From positions 1 through 64,000 of the forward strand of contig NZ_KB911265.1 of NCBI RefSeq assembly GCF_000383415.1: DNA of 64,000 nt, read 5' to 3'. The notes below the pieces were generated by a model that made no database searches, was not told the DNA's origin, and worked only from the letters and a program-made list of their open reading frames with translations. The translations under genes and the position numbers were made by a program. This document shows positions 1 to 9,540 of the stretch, one piece after another (the stretch's first letter is position 1; each line of letters opens with the position of its first letter). This DNA comes from Hyphomicrobium zavarzinii ATCC 27496 (lineage in GTDB: Bacteria; Pseudomonadota; Alphaproteobacteria; Rhizobiales; Hyphomicrobiaceae).

Positions 1-78
1 AGGATCTGGCGCGATCGTGGTCACTGACTGGACCGACGATTCACGCGCCAGATGGCAGGATCTGGCGCGATCGTGGTC
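1..78. repeat. Hairpin repeat array A (about 1.4 units of 56 bp)
   Basis: A 22-bp sequence at 1-22 recurs exactly at 57-78, a 56-bp period, so the array probably continues left of the window. Between the copies lies a perfect 10-bp inverted repeat, CGCGCCAGAT at 44-53 and ATCTGGCGCG at 60-69, with a 6-nt loop. A second short stem, GGTC/GACC, spans 19-34. The array ends one base before the stop codon (TAG, complement of 79-81) of the minus-strand gene. The flanks GATTCA and ATCGTGGTC match array B at 53543-53707, although the stem sequence differs there. The repeat structure is read directly; any terminator or RNA-stability role is inference. Confidence 0.85.
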
Positions 79-459
79 CTAACGCTCCTCGTCGCCTTCG
101 GTGACCGGGCCGCCGATGATGTTGGACATATCGCCGCCTTCTTCCTCTTCTTCCTCGAGGAAGGTCTCGTCCTCGTCGGCGGCAACGGCGGTGTCGCCAT
201 CCTCGATGTCCGGCAGCGCATCGTCGGCGTCCGCCTCTGCGGTCTCCACCGGCGCCTTCTCGGTATAATCCGACTTGCGGCCGCGACGGCTCGATTTCTC
301 CTCGCCAGCCGCAGCGAGCGCGAGCGGCGACGAAGCCAGCTCATAGATCGAGCCGCAGATCGGGCAGGTAATGGGATCTCGGTTGAGGTCGTAGAACCGA
401 GCACCGCATTCATTGCTCTGGCAGGTGCGCTTTGTCCCGCGCGCTTGCTTGGTCGCCAT
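79..459 (-). CDS. TIGR02300 / FYDLN acid family protein
   Basis: A 126-residue protein read from an internal ATG. The N-terminal 40 residues hold two cysteine pairs (TCQSNEC and CPICG) around the diagnostic FYDLN, so this part probably binds zinc as a small ribbon. The rest is a low-complexity, strongly acidic tail with runs of Glu and Asp. This domain order defines TIGR02300, a family of unknown function found in alphaproteobacteria. The longer in-frame ORF to 519 adds 20 residues that do not look conserved, and ATG 459 has AGGTGA upstream. It is divergent from aroA, and its stop abuts repeat array A. Confidence 0.85.
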   Translation of the reverse strand: MATKQARGTKRTCQSNECGARFYDLNRDPITCPICGSIYELASSPLALAAAGEEKSSRRGRKSDYTEKAPVETAEADADDALPDIEDGDTAVAADEDETFLEEEEEEGGDMSNIIGGPVTEGDEER

Positions 460-663
460 GGCTGTCTCACCTGTCAAATTGGGATAGCGGGGTCTGCCAC
501 AGCATCCGGCGGCTGTCAAAACGAAATCCGGTGCCGGTGCTGATAAAGCGTCGCGCGGCGTTGACAGGGCCTGGATGGGGCGGCTCTATGCCCGGGCTTT
601 CCTTCACAACCCGGGCTCAGGCGTCCCTCCGGCGCCTCCCCGCGACATTTCGGGCGCCACCAC

Positions 664-2001
664 GTGACTCACGCCGATCCTACCCCGCTCGCTTCCCGCC
701 GCTCCGGCCCCCTCAAGGGCACACTTCGGGTGCCCGGTGACAAATCGATCTCCCACCGGGCCCTGATGCTCGGCGCCTTGGCGACCGGAAAAACGCGCAT
801 CCGCGGCCTTCTCGAGTCCGAGGACGTGATCAACACCGCACACGCGGTCACGGCCCTCGGCGCGCCTGCCCGGAAAACCGGAGACACCTGGGAGGTGCTC
901 GGCCGCGGCACCGGCGGGCTCACGCAGCCCGACAAGCCGCTGGATTTCGGCAACTCGGGCACCGGCACCCGCCTGATGATGGGCGTGATCGCGCCGCACG
1001 ACATCACGGTGACGATGATCGGCGACGCCTCGCTCTCCAAGCGGCCGATGGGCCGGGTTCTCAACCCGTTGAAGCAGATGGGCCTCGAGGTGGAGGGTGA
1101 CCGCGACCGGCTGCCCTTAACCCTCCGCGGCACCTCTGAGCTCGTGCCGATGGTCTACGAGCTTCCGGTGCCGTCGGCCCAGATCAAAAGCGCGATCCTG
1201 CTCGCGGGGCTCGGCGCCGCCGGCGAAACCACAGTCGTCGAGCCCGAGGCAACGCGCGATCACACCGAGCGGATGCTCCGGCATTTCGGCGCGGACGTGC
1301 GGACGGTTTCCGAAGGCGGCGCAACCCGGATCACGGTGCGCGGCGGCGCGGAGCTCGAGGGCCGCGATGTCACGGTGCCGGGCGATCCCTCCTCCGCTGC
1401 ATTCCTGATCGCATCGGCGCTCATCGTGCCGGGCTCCGACATCACCATCGAGGGGCTGCTCGTCAACCCGACGCGGACGGGCTTCTACACCACCCTCCAG
1501 GAGATGGGCGGCGACGTCACCTTCCTCAACGAGCGGGAGGAAGGCGGAGAGCCTATCGCGGACATTCGCGCCCGTTTCTCCGCGCTTTCCGGCGTCTCGG
1601 TGCCGGCGGACCGCGCGCCTTCGATGATCGACGAGTATCCGATGCTGGCGGTCGTCGCGGGCTTCGCCAAGGGCGCGACGCGGATGGACGGCCTCGCGGA
1701 GCTCAAGGTCAAGGAGAGCGATCGGCTCGCGGCAACGGCCGCGGGGCTCGAAGCGAACGGCGTTCGCACCGAGGTTTCCGGCGACACGCTCATCGTTCAC
1801 GGCACAGGCTCCGTGCCGGGCGGCGGGCGGGTTGAGACCCATCTCGACCACCGGATCGCCATGTCGTTCCTGGCCATGGGGCTCGCGAGCACGTCTCCCG
1901 TCACGGTCGACGATACGGCCATGATCGCCACCAGCTTCCCGGAGTTCCGGCACCTTATGGAGCAGATCGGGGCGCAGTTCGGCGAAGGCGGCGGCGCATG
2001 A
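664..2001 (+). CDS. aroA: 3-phosphoshikimate 1-carboxyvinyltransferase (EPSP synthase)
   Basis: Transfers the enolpyruvyl group of PEP to shikimate-3-phosphate, the sixth step of the shikimate pathway, in the cytoplasm. The 445-residue protein shows the PGDKSISHRA motif near residues 24-33, the NSGTG motif at 97-101, GDASLSKRPMGR, and the C-terminal RAPSMIDEYP, KESDRL and LDHRIAMSF blocks. These blocks resemble the class II (Agrobacterium CP4-like) enzymes. Residue 99 is glycine where the CP4 enzyme has alanine, so the known glyphosate-insensitivity residue is absent. The GTG start at 664 is the first start keeping the conserved N-terminus. The stop overlaps the cmk ATG by 4 bp, so the two are translationally coupled. 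Confidence 0.97.
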   Translation: MTHADPTPLASRRSGPLKGTLRVPGDKSISHRALMLGALATGKTRIRGLLESEDVINTAHAVTALGAPARKTGDTWEVLGRGTGGLTQPDKPLDFGNSGTGTRLMMGVIAPHDITVTMIGDASLSKRPMGRVLNPLKQMGLEVEGDRDRLPLTLRGTSELVPMVYELPVPSAQIKSAILLAGLGAAGETTVVEPEATRDHTERMLRHFGADVRTVSEGGATRITVRGGAELEGRDVTVPGDPSSAAFLIASALIVPGSDITIEGLLVNPTRTGFYTTLQEMGGDVTFLNEREEGGEPIADIRARFSALSGVSVPADRAPSMIDEYPMLAVVAGFAKGATRMDGLAELKVKESDRLAATAAGLEANGVRTEVSGDTLIVHGTGSVPGGGRVETHLDHRIAMSFLAMGLASTSPVTVDDTAMIATSFPEFRHLMEQIGAQFGEGGGA

Positions 2002-2624
2002 TCATCGCCATCGACGGACCGGCGGCCTCCGGCAAGGGCACCCTCGCCAAACGGCTCGCCGATCACATGGGTTACGCCTGCCTCGACACGGGCCTGCTCT
2101 ACCGGGCGGTGGCGCGCGATGTGGCCTCGCGCGGGTTCCGGCTGGAGGACACCTGGGCAGCGGTGGCCGCAGCGCGGGGCCTCGTTCCTGCGACCTTCGA
2201 CGATCCGGCGCTGCGGGGAACCGCCGCCGGGGACGCGGCCTCGATCGTCGCCAAGATTCCAGCCGTTCGGGCAGCGTTGCTCGCCTATCAGCGGGATTTC
2301 GCGGCCCAGCCGCCCGGCGCCGTGCTCGACGGGCGGGACATCGGTACCGTGGTCTGCCCGAACGCGGACGTTAAGATTTTCGTGACCGCCAGCCCCGAAA
2401 TCCGGGCCCGGCGCCGGTTTGCCGAGTTCGAGGCGCGCGGCACAGGCGTTGCCTATGAAACGGTTCTGGCCGATATCCTGGCCCGGGACGCCCGCGATGC
2501 CGGCCGGGCCGACGCCCCCATGGCCAAAGCTGCCGATGCGATATTGCTCGATACCAGTAACTTGAGTATAGAAGCCGCATTCGACGCCGTCGTCGGATTG
2601 ATCAAGAGGAAGATCAGCCACTAG
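1998..2624 (+). CDS. cmk: Cytidylate kinase
   Basis: Phosphorylates CMP and dCMP with ATP. The 208-residue protein begins with a P-loop, GPAASGKGT at residues 7-15, followed by the substrate-binding LDTGLLYRAV and the DGRDIGTVV motif near residues 112-120. ARRRF and ARDARD provide the lid arginines. Length fits bacterial Cmk. It starts inside the aroA stop (ATGA overlap), and aroA-cmk-rpsA is a classical order. The C-terminal codons are complete, and a 221-bp leader separates it from rpsA. Confidence 0.96.
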   Translation: MIIAIDGPAASGKGTLAKRLADHMGYACLDTGLLYRAVARDVASRGFRLEDTWAAVAAARGLVPATFDDPALRGTAAGDAASIVAKIPAVRAALLAYQRDFAAQPPGAVLDGRDIGTVVCPNADVKIFVTASPEIRARRRFAEFEARGTGVAYETVLADILARDARDAGRADAPMAKAADAILLDTSNLSIEAAFDAVVGLIKRKISH

Positions 2625-2845
2625 GGGCGCATGACACATGCGTCTCAATTTTCACTGGCGGGCCAGGGCCCATCACGACGGCGCCGAGACAATATTCAAA
2701 GAAACGTGCCGGTAGAAAACCGTCCGCTCGCGCTTCCGTGCGCGTTCGGCGGGGCTCGCGGCCATCACTCATCCGCGTCGCCGGGCAGCCTGCAACGGGT
2801 GCCGGGCGGCAAACATCCATTTCCAACACACGTTCAGGAGTCTGA

Positions 2846-4561
2846 ATGACCACCGAAATCAGCAAAGACTACACCCCGTCGCGCGACGAGTTCGCCGCGA
2901 TGCTCGCCGACAGCCTGGCGAAGGACGACGTTTTCGAAGGCAGCGTCGTCAAGGGTAAGGTCGTCGGCATCGAGAAGGATCTCGCCGTCATCGACGTCGG
3001 CCTCAAGATGGAAGGCCGCGTTCCGCTCAAGGAGTTCGGCCTCGGCGGCAAGCCGGGCGACATCAAGGTCGGCGATACGGTCGAAGTCTACCTGGAGCGC
3101 ATCGAGAACGCGCTCGGTGAAGCCGTTCTCTCGCGCGACAAGGCACGCCGCGAAGAGAGCTGGACCCGCCTCGAGAAGCTCTCCGAGAAGGGCGAGAAGG
3201 TCACCGGCGTGATCTTCAACAAGGTGAAGGGCGGCTTCACCGTCGATCTCGACGGCGCCGTGGCCTTCCTTCCGGGCTCGCAGGTCGACATCCGTCCGGT
3301 GCGCGATATCGGTCCGCTCATGCATCAGCCGCAGCAGTTCCAGATCCTCAAGATGGATCGCCGCCGTGGCAACATCGTCGTCTCGCGCCGCTCGGTGCTC
3401 GAAGAGACGCGCGCCGAGCAGCGCGCCGACATCGTCGCCCGCCTCGCCGAAGGCCAGATCATCGACGGTCTCGTCAAGAACATCACCGACTACGGTGCGT
3501 TCATCGACCTCGGCGGCATCGACGGCCTGCTGCACGTCACCGATATGGCGTGGCGCCGCGTAAACCATCCGTCCGAGATCCTGAACGTCGGCGACACGGT
3601 GAAGGTGCAGATCATCCGCATCAACCCCGAGACGCAGCGCATCAGCCTCGGCATGAAGCAGCTCCAGTCCGATCCGTGGTCGGCCATTGAGGCCAAGTAC
3701 CCGATCGGCGCCCGCTTCTCCGGCACGGTCACGAACATCGCCGACTACGGCGCGTTCGTCGAGCTCGAGCCCGGCGTCGAGGGCCTGATCCACGTCTCCG
3801 AGATGAGCTGGACCAAAAAGAACGTGCACCCCGGCAAGATCGTCTCGACCAGCCAGCAGGTCGAGGTGCAGATCCTCGAGGTGGATCCCGCCAAGCGCCG
3901 TATCTCGCTCGGCCTCAAGCAGACCCAGGACAACCCGTGGGATGCCTTCCTGGCTCAGCATCCGAAGGGCACCGTCGTCGAAGGCCCGATCCGCAACATC
4001 ACCGAGTTCGGCCTGTTCATCGGCCTCGACGGTGGCGTGGACGGCATGGTCCATCTGTCGGATCTCGACTGGCAGAAGGCCGGCGACGAGGTCATCAAGG
4101 ACTACAAGAAGGGCGACACCGTCAAAGCCGTGGTGCTCGACGTCGACAGCTCGAAGGAGCGCATCTCGCTCGGCATCAAGCAGCTCGCCGGCGACCCGGC
4201 CGACGAGCTCGGCAAGTACAAGAAGGGCGACCAGGTGACCTGCGAGGTCGTCCAGGTGCAGGAGAACGGCATCGAGGTGAAGATCGCGGATACCGATCTC
4301 ACCACGTTCATCAAGCGCTCGGATCTCTCGCGTGACCGTTCGGAGCAGCGCTCGGAGCGCTTCACCGTCGGCCAGAAGGTGGACGCGGCCGTTCTCTCGG
4401 TCGACAAGGCTGCCCGCCGCATCGGCGTCTCGATCAAGGCGCTCGAGATCGCAGAGGAGAAGCAGGCGGTCGCACAGTACGGCTCCTCGGATTCGGGTGC
4501 TTCGCTCGGCGACATCTTCAAGGCCGCCATCAAGAAGCGCGACGCGGGCGACGAGGGCTGA
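2846..4561 (+). CDS. rpsA: 30S ribosomal protein S1
   Basis: Binds mRNA on the small subunit and promotes initiation on structured messages. The 571 residues contain six S1/OB-fold repeats, recognisable by recurrent blocks such as DYGAFIDLGGIDGLLHVTD, DYGAFVELEPGVEGLIHVSE and EFGLFIGLDGGVDGMVHLSD, each followed by KISLG-like strands. The start has AGGAG six bases upstream. The 221-bp leader after cmk is long enough to carry autoregulation by S1, but no defined element was identified. A rho-independent terminator follows the stop. Confidence 0.98.
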   Translation: MTTEISKDYTPSRDEFAAMLADSLAKDDVFEGSVVKGKVVGIEKDLAVIDVGLKMEGRVPLKEFGLGGKPGDIKVGDTVEVYLERIENALGEAVLSRDKARREESWTRLEKLSEKGEKVTGVIFNKVKGGFTVDLDGAVAFLPGSQVDIRPVRDIGPLMHQPQQFQILKMDRRRGNIVVSRRSVLEETRAEQRADIVARLAEGQIIDGLVKNITDYGAFIDLGGIDGLLHVTDMAWRRVNHPSEILNVGDTVKVQIIRINPETQRISLGMKQLQSDPWSAIEAKYPIGARFSGTVTNIADYGAFVELEPGVEGLIHVSEMSWTKKNVHPGKIVSTSQQVEVQILEVDPAKRRISLGLKQTQDNPWDAFLAQHPKGTVVEGPIRNITEFGLFIGLDGGVDGMVHLSDLDWQKAGDEVIKDYKKGDTVKAVVLDVDSSKERISLGIKQLAGDPADELGKYKKGDQVTCEVVQVQENGIEVKIADTDLTTFIKRSDLSRDRSEQRSERFTVGQKVDAAVLSVDKAARRIGVSIKALEIAEEKQAVAQYGSSDSGASLGDIFKAAIKKRDAGDEG

Positions 4562-4593
4562 GCCCTTCCCCTCTCGCAATTCGAGATCACACC

Positions 4594-4630
4594 ATGCGCG
4601 GGGCGGAGACGTCCCGCGCATTTTTCTTTC
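4594..4630 (+). terminator. rpsA terminator
   Basis: A perfect 9-bp stem, ATGCGCGGG at 4594-4602 and CCCGCGCAT at 4613-4621, encloses a 10-nt loop. It is followed by TTTTTCTTT. It lies 33 bp after the rpsA stop. Confidence 0.85.
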
Positions 4631-4707
4631 CCGCGAGAGCGCCATTGCGCAGCGCCCGGCAGTTTCCTAATTTTGCAGCAACGACTTATTGGCAGGAGCG
4701 ATGACCG

Positions 4708-5679
4708 ATGTCCCTTGAGACCGAAGCCGTTCTCGACCGGCGCCGCATGCGCAGGCGGCTGGCCTTCTGGCGCAGCGCGGCCGTGCTGTTCGTCGGACTG
4801 CTGCTCGGCGCCCTGATGTTCAGCAGCGACGACCTTTCGAGCCTCGCCGGCACGCATCAGATCGCGCGCGTCTCCATTGAGGGCACGATCACCGACGATC
4901 GCGACCAGATCGCCATGCTGAAGAAGATCAAGGACGCCAAGCACGTCGAGGCGCTGCTGGTGTTCGTGAACAGCCCGGGCGGCACCACCACGGGCGGCGA
5001 GAGCCTGTATCTCGCGCTCAGGGACGTCGCGGAAAAGAAGCCTGTCGTGGCGCAGTTCGGCACCGTCGCGGCGTCCGCCGGCTATATCGTGGGGCTCGGC
5101 ACAGACCACATCGTGGCGCGTGGCAACACAATCACAGGCTCAGTCGGCGTGCTGGCGCAGTGGCCGGAAATCAGCGAGATGCTGGCCAAGCTCGGCGTGA
5201 AATTCAACGAGGTTAAGAGCGGCGAGCTGAAGGCCGCGCCCAATCCGTTCGAGCCTGCCTCGGAAGGCGCGCGCCGCGTGATGCAGGACACCATCGACGA
5301 CGGCTTTCAGTGGTTTCTGTCGCTTGTCGAGACGCGGCGGGGCATCGTCGCCAGAAACGTAAACGGCCTGGTCGAGGGGCGCATCTACTCGGGCCGGCAG
5401 GCGCTCGAGAACAAGCTGGTGGACGAGATCGGCGGGGAAAGCGAAGCCGTGCGCTGGCTCGAGACGAGCCGCGGCGTCAGCAAGGATCTCAAGGTGGTCG
5501 ACTGGAAACCCACGCCGGAAGGCGCCTGGGGCAAGGTTACCGGAAGCGCCTCTCAGGCCGCCATTTCGGCCCTTGCCTCCGTGTTAAGCAGTGTCGCACA
5601 TCTCGCAACTCTTACCCCCGCCGTTGGTCGAGTTGGCCTTGACGGCCTCGTTTCTGTTTGGCAACCTTCTGAAAATTAG
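4708..5679 (+). CDS. sppA: Signal peptide peptidase SppA, short form (S49 family)
   Basis: A membrane-anchored serine protease that degrades cleaved signal peptides. Of its 323 residues, about 18-39 form the single N-terminal membrane anchor. The Ser/Lys dyad can be assigned: Ser123 in [10 protein letters not shown] and Lys175 in [15 protein letters not shown] at 86-92 is the family oxyanion region. The length matches the 36K one-domain form, not the 67K two-domain form. An ATG at 4701 opens a six-codon reading frame only; the 4708 ATG has CAGGAG nine bases upstream. ihfB follows 34 bp later, the order usual in alphaproteobacteria. Confidence 0.95.
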   Translation: MSLETEAVLDRRRMRRRLAFWRSAAVLFVGLLLGALMFSSDDLSSLAGTHQIARVSIEGTITDDRDQIAMLKKIKDAKHVEALLVFVNSPGGTTTGGESLYLALRDVAEKKPVVAQFGTVAASAGYIVGLGTDHIVARGNTITGSVGVLAQWPEISEMLAKLGVKFNEVKSGELKAAPNPFEPASEGARRVMQDTIDDGFQWFLSLVETRRGIVARNVNGLVEGRIYSGRQALENKLVDEIGGESEAVRWLETSRGVSKDLKVVDWKPTPEGAWGKVTGSASQAAISALASVLSSVAHLATLTPAVGRVGLDGLVSVWQPSEN

Positions 5680-5713
5680 AATAAATACAATTACTTTCGG
5701 GAGGGCGTGTGCT

Positions 5714-5998
5714 TTGATTAAATCCGAACTGATCCAGAAAATTGCAGCCTCGAACCCGCATCTCTATCATCGGGACGTCGAACGCATCGTCAACGTGGTG
5801 TTCGATGAAATCGTAGATGCCCTTGCGCAGGGCGATCGTGTCGAGTTGCGTGGCTTCGGCGCCTTCACGGTGAAGCACCGCGCCGCCCGCCAGGGACGCA
5901 ACCCGCGCACCGGGACGCCGGTTCCTGTCGCAGAAAAGTTCGTGCCGTTCTTCAAGACGGGCAAGGAACTGAGAGACCGGCTCAACACGAACGCATAA
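5714..5998 (+). CDS. ihfB: Integration host factor subunit beta
   Basis: A DNA-bending HU/IHF-family protein that pairs with IhfA in the nucleoid. Reading from TTG at 5714 gives 94 residues, exactly the usual IHF-beta length, starting [11 protein letters not shown] with GGGAGG about 10 bases upstream. The open frame extends 41 codons upstream, but those overlap sppA and lack family similarity. The signature near residues 46-65 ([20 protein letters not shown]) includes the RNPRTG beta-arm that intercalates DNA. A rare TTG start suggests limited translation. Confidence 0.94.
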   Translation: MIKSELIQKIAASNPHLYHRDVERIVNVVFDEIVDALAQGDRVELRGFGAFTVKHRAARQGRNPRTGTPVPVAEKFVPFFKTGKELRDRLNTNA

Positions 5999-6051
5999 GC
6001 GGCGCCGATCGAATAGGCGTTGCAGGCGAACTTCGCAGACGAGACACGAGC

Positions 6052-6414
6052 GTGCTCAAACGTATCATTTGGCTGTTGATCGCGTTTCCCGCAGCGGCGC
6101 TGCTCATCACGCTTGCGATTGCGAACCGCCATTCCGTTCGCCTGGTGCTCGATCCTTTCCGGCCGGAGACGCCGGTTCTTTCCGTGGTGCTGCCGTTCTA
6201 CGGTTTTCTGTTCGGTGCGCTTCTGATCGGCGTCGTTCTCGGCGGCGCGGCCACGTGGCTTTCTCAATCGCGATGGCGCCGCACGGCGCGCGTCAGGAGC
6301 GGCGAGGCCAAGCGATGGCGATCGGAGGCCGACCGGCTCACGCGCGAGCGCGATGCCGAGGTTGCGAGCCGGGCCAAGGCCCTTGCCGCGCCGGACAAGC
6401 GCAACGCGGCGTGA
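6052..6414 (+). CDS. LapA-domain (DUF1049) membrane protein
   Basis: A 120-residue inner-membrane protein with two hydrophobic segments, about residues 5-24 and 43-70, separated by a short loop containing a conserved NRHSVRLVLDPF-like stretch. A charged, Arg/Glu-rich cytoplasmic tail follows, probably a short coiled coil. This is the layout of the LapA/YciS family. In enteric bacteria LapA works with LapB in lipopolysaccharide assembly; that role is not shown here. GTG start; position after ihfB and before trpF is common in Hyphomicrobiales. Confidence 0.8.
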   Translation: MLKRIIWLLIAFPAAALLITLAIANRHSVRLVLDPFRPETPVLSVVLPFYGFLFGALLIGVVLGGAATWLSQSRWRRTARVRSGEAKRWRSEADRLTRERDAEVASRAKALAAPDKRNAA

Positions 6415-6576
6415 GCGTCTCCGCGCAGCGGACTCTCCTTGCGCCCCTATGTGCGATCCGCGAGCGTCCTCCACGATTCTCCGCACTGTCGCGCCAAGCC
6501 ATATTCCGGTGATTCCGGGAACTCGTGGCAACACCGAGGGTGCCATCCGAAACTTTCAGCGCTGAACCGACGCCCG

Positions 6577-7248
6577 ATGACGACGCAAGTCAAAATCTGC
6601 GGTTTGAGCACCGAGGCAACGCTCGAGGCGGCCCTCGACGCGGGCGCGGATCTCGTGGGCTTCGTGCTGTTTCCCAAGAGCCCGCGCAACGTGAGCGTGG
6701 AGCGCGCCGCCGCGCTCGCCCGCCACGCGCGCTCGCGCCGTGACGGCGTCCAGGTGGTGACGCTGCTCGTGGACGCCGACGACGTGCTCGTCGATCGCGT
6801 GACCGCAGAGATCAAGCCCGATCTCCTGCAGCTTCATGGGCACGAGACGCCCGCGCGCGCCGAGGAGATCCGCCGGCGCAGTGGCCTTCGCGTCATGAAG
6901 GCGGTTCCCGTCTCGGACCGGAGCGAGGTGGATGACGCCTTGCGCTATCTCGCGGCCGGGGGCGGCGCCGATCTTCTGCTGTTCGACGCCAAGCCGCCCG
7001 CCAATGCCGATGCCTTGCCTGGCGGCAACGGGCTTGCCTTCGACTGGCACATCCTGGATGGGGCACGAGGTCGCGCTCCATTCGCGCTTGCCGGAGGCCT
7101 CTCGCCGGAGAACGTTGCTGCCGCAATCGAATTGACCGGAGCCGAGATCGTCGACGTCTCGTCCGGCGTCGAGAGCCGTCCCGGCCAGAAAGACCCCGAT
7201 CTCATCCGCCGCTTCCTTCGCGCCGCAAAGGCCGCTAAGCAGGCATGA
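6577..7248 (+). CDS. trpF: Phosphoribosylanthranilate isomerase
   Basis: Catalyses the Amadori rearrangement of N-(5-phosphoribosyl)anthranilate in tryptophan synthesis. The 223-residue TIM barrel begins TQVKICGL, where the cysteine of KICG is the general base. GFVLFPKSPRNV and LLFDAKPP follow, then FALAGGLSPENV and DVSSGVES, the phosphate-binding C-terminal loops. The catalytic Asp is in LLFDAKPP. The open frame runs 46 codons further upstream, but ATG 6577 is the family start. trpF-trpB-trpA lie in order with short spacing. Confidence 0.97.
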   Translation: MTTQVKICGLSTEATLEAALDAGADLVGFVLFPKSPRNVSVERAAALARHARSRRDGVQVVTLLVDADDVLVDRVTAEIKPDLLQLHGHETPARAEEIRRRSGLRVMKAVPVSDRSEVDDALRYLAAGGGADLLLFDAKPPANADALPGGNGLAFDWHILDGARGRAPFALAGGLSPENVAAAIELTGAEIVDVSSGVESRPGQKDPDLIRRFLRAAKAAKQA

Positions 7249-7293
7249 AAATTCTCCACCCGCCGCGGCGGGGCTAAACCGAGGACAGTGCCG

Positions 7294-8565
7294 ATGGCCT
7301 CAAAAGACCAGAAGACCCACGAAGCGAAGCTCAACACGCTGCGCTCCGGACCCGACCCGCGCGGTCACTTCGGCATGTTCGGCGGACGTTTCGTCGCCGA
7401 GACGCTGATGCCGCTGATCCTCGATCTGGAAACGGCCTACGAGGCGGCAAAGAACGATCCCGCGTTCCAGGCCGAACTCACGCAGCTCATGCTTCACTAC
7501 GGCGGGCGGCCGAGCCCGCTCTACTACGCGGAGCGTCTCACCGAGCATTTCCGTGGCGTGGCCAAGGCGGCGGGCGGCACGGGCGGCGCCAAGATCTATT
7601 TCAAGCGCGACGAGCTGAACCACACGGGCAGCCACAAGATCAACAACTGCCTCGGCCAGATCCAGCTCGCGCGCCGCATGGGCAAGACGCGCATCATCGC
7701 CGAGACGGGCGCGGGCCAGCACGGCGTGGCTGTCGCCACCGTCTGCGCGCGCTTCGGCCTTCCCTGCGAGATCTACATGGGCGCGACGGACGTGCAGCGC
7801 CAGGCACCGAACGTTGCCCGCATGTACATGCTGGGCGCCAAGGTCAACCCGGTGACGGCGGGCGCGGGCACGCTCAAGGACGCGATGAACGAAGCGCTGC
7901 GCGATTGGGTGACCAACGTGCACGATACATACTACCTCATCGGCACGGCGGCAGGTCCGCATCCCTATCCCGCGATGGTGCGTGATTTCCAGTCGGTGAT
8001 CGGCACCGAGACGCGCGAGCAGATGCTCGAGCGTGAAGGGCGCCTGCCGGACACGCTCGTTGCCTGCATCGGCGGCGGCTCGAATGCGATCGGCCTCTTC
8101 CATCCGTTCCTCGACGACGAAAGCGTGAAGATCTACGGCGTCGAAGCGGGCGGACACGGGCTCGACGTCGAGAACGGACACGCGGCCTCAATGAACGGCG
8201 GACGGCCGGGCGTTCTGCACGGAAACCGCACGTATCTCCTGCAGGACGCGGAAGGCCAGATCCTCGAAGGTCATTCGATCTCGGCGGGCCTCGACTATCC
8301 GGGCGTGGGTCCCGAGCATTCGTGGCTCAAGGATACGGGCCGCGTCGACTACGTCTCGATCACGGACAAGGAGGCCCTGACCGCATTCCAGCTCAGCGCC
8401 AAGCTCGAAGGCATCATTCCGGCGCTCGAGCCGTCGCACGCGCTCGGCTGGGTCACGAAGCTCGCGCCGACGCTCCCTCAGGACAACCTGCTCGTCATGA
8501 ACATGTGCGGACGCGGCGACAAGGACGTGTTCGCAGTTGCCGGCTATCTGGGGATCAAGCTTTGA
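7294..8565 (+). CDS. trpB: Tryptophan synthase beta chain
   Basis: Condenses indole with serine using PLP. The 423-residue protein carries the PLP lysine in [15 protein letters not shown], and the phosphate-binding GGGSNAIG loop. The C-terminal MCGRGDKD is also present. Start choice: ATG 7294 is seven bases after GAGGAC, whereas the in-frame GTG 7288 would sit on top of that SD. The stop overlaps the TTG of trpA by 4 bp, which couples synthesis of the two subunits of the channelling complex. Confidence 0.98.
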   Translation: MASKDQKTHEAKLNTLRSGPDPRGHFGMFGGRFVAETLMPLILDLETAYEAAKNDPAFQAELTQLMLHYGGRPSPLYYAERLTEHFRGVAKAAGGTGGAKIYFKRDELNHTGSHKINNCLGQIQLARRMGKTRIIAETGAGQHGVAVATVCARFGLPCEIYMGATDVQRQAPNVARMYMLGAKVNPVTAGAGTLKDAMNEALRDWVTNVHDTYYLIGTAAGPHPYPAMVRDFQSVIGTETREQMLEREGRLPDTLVACIGGGSNAIGLFHPFLDDESVKIYGVEAGGHGLDVENGHAASMNGGRPGVLHGNRTYLLQDAEGQILEGHSISAGLDYPGVGPEHSWLKDTGRVDYVSITDKEALTAFQLSAKLEGIIPALEPSHALGWVTKLAPTLPQDNLLVMNMCGRGDKDVFAVAGYLGIKL

Positions 8566-9395
8566 CCAACACATTCGAAACGCGGATAGACCGGCGCTTC
8601 GCGGCGCTCAAGACGGAAGGCCGGGCGGCGCTCGTGACATTCGTCACGGCGGGCGACCCGGATCTCGAAACCTCAAAGAAGATCCTGGCCGGGCTGCCCA
8701 AGGCAGGCGCAGACGTCATCGAGCTCGGCATGCCGTTCTCGGATCCGATGGCGGATGGGCCCGCGATCCAGGCTTCCTCGCTTCGCGCGCTCAAGGCCGG
8801 GCAGAAGATGCGCGATACGCTCGCGATGGTTCGGGAGTTCCGAAAGACAGACCCGGACACGCCCATCGTGCTGATGGGCTATTACAATCCGATCTACGTG
8901 TATCCCGTTGCGGCGTTCCTGGAGGACGCGGCGGCGGCCGGGGTGGACGGGCTTATTGTTGTGGATGTTCCCCCCGAGGCCGACGACGAGCTTTGCCTGC
9001 CGGCGCGCGACAAGGGCATCAACTTCATTCGCCTCGCGACCCCCACTACCGACGATAAGCGCCTGCCAGCAGTGCTGAAAAACACGTCCGGATTTCTTTA
9101 CTATGTTTCCATCACCGGCATCACCGGAGCCGGGGCGGCAAATCCCGACGACGTTCAACTGCAGGTGGCGCGGATAAAGAAGGCGACAACTCTTCCCGTC
9201 GCGGTCGGTTTTGGCGTAAGAACGCCGGAGCAGGCGCGTGCCATGGCGAAGGGCGCGGATGGCGTAGTGGTCGGCTCAGCATTGGTGCGCGCCATCGAAG
9301 AGAGCTTAACTGAGGACGGCCGCCCGACTGGAAATACGGTCGGCTCCGTTCTAAATTTGGTCGAAGGCTTGAGCGCCGCCCTGCGCTCTTCATGA
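8562..9395 (+). CDS. trpA: Tryptophan synthase alpha chain
   Basis: Cleaves indole-3-glycerol phosphate to indole and glyceraldehyde-3-phosphate. The 277-residue TIM barrel has the catalytic Glu in [16 protein letters not shown], the second acid in [12 protein letters not shown], and the phosphate loops SITGITGAG and [10 protein letters not shown]. The start is TTG inside the trpB stop (TTGA overlap), with GGGGA upstream. The frame is open further upstream inside trpB, but that part is out of frame with trpB and not family-like. Confidence 0.97.
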   Translation: MTNTFETRIDRRFAALKTEGRAALVTFVTAGDPDLETSKKILAGLPKAGADVIELGMPFSDPMADGPAIQASSLRALKAGQKMRDTLAMVREFRKTDPDTPIVLMGYYNPIYVYPVAAFLEDAAAAGVDGLIVVDVPPEADDELCLPARDKGINFIRLATPTTDDKRLPAVLKNTSGFLYYVSITGITGAGAANPDDVQLQVARIKKATTLPVAVGFGVRTPEQARAMAKGADGVVVGSALVRAIEESLTEDGRPTGNTVGSVLNLVEGLSAALRSS

Positions 9396-9540
9396 GAGGC
9401 GGGCAGCGACAACCGGCCAGAGGCATTCGAAGCAGACGGTTTCGGGCGCTGGCGGTGGCACAATCTTTCTACGGCGAATGGCATGAGCGGCGCTGCCCAG
9501 GTGGGCAGACGGAACGCGGGGTTTCGAGGAGCGGTCAAGC

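Noticed and set aside
2834-4645. 603-codon minus-strand ORF antisense to rpsA
   Set aside because: Leu/Asp/Ala shadow of the S1 repeats; the plus strand has clear S1 domains and an SD.
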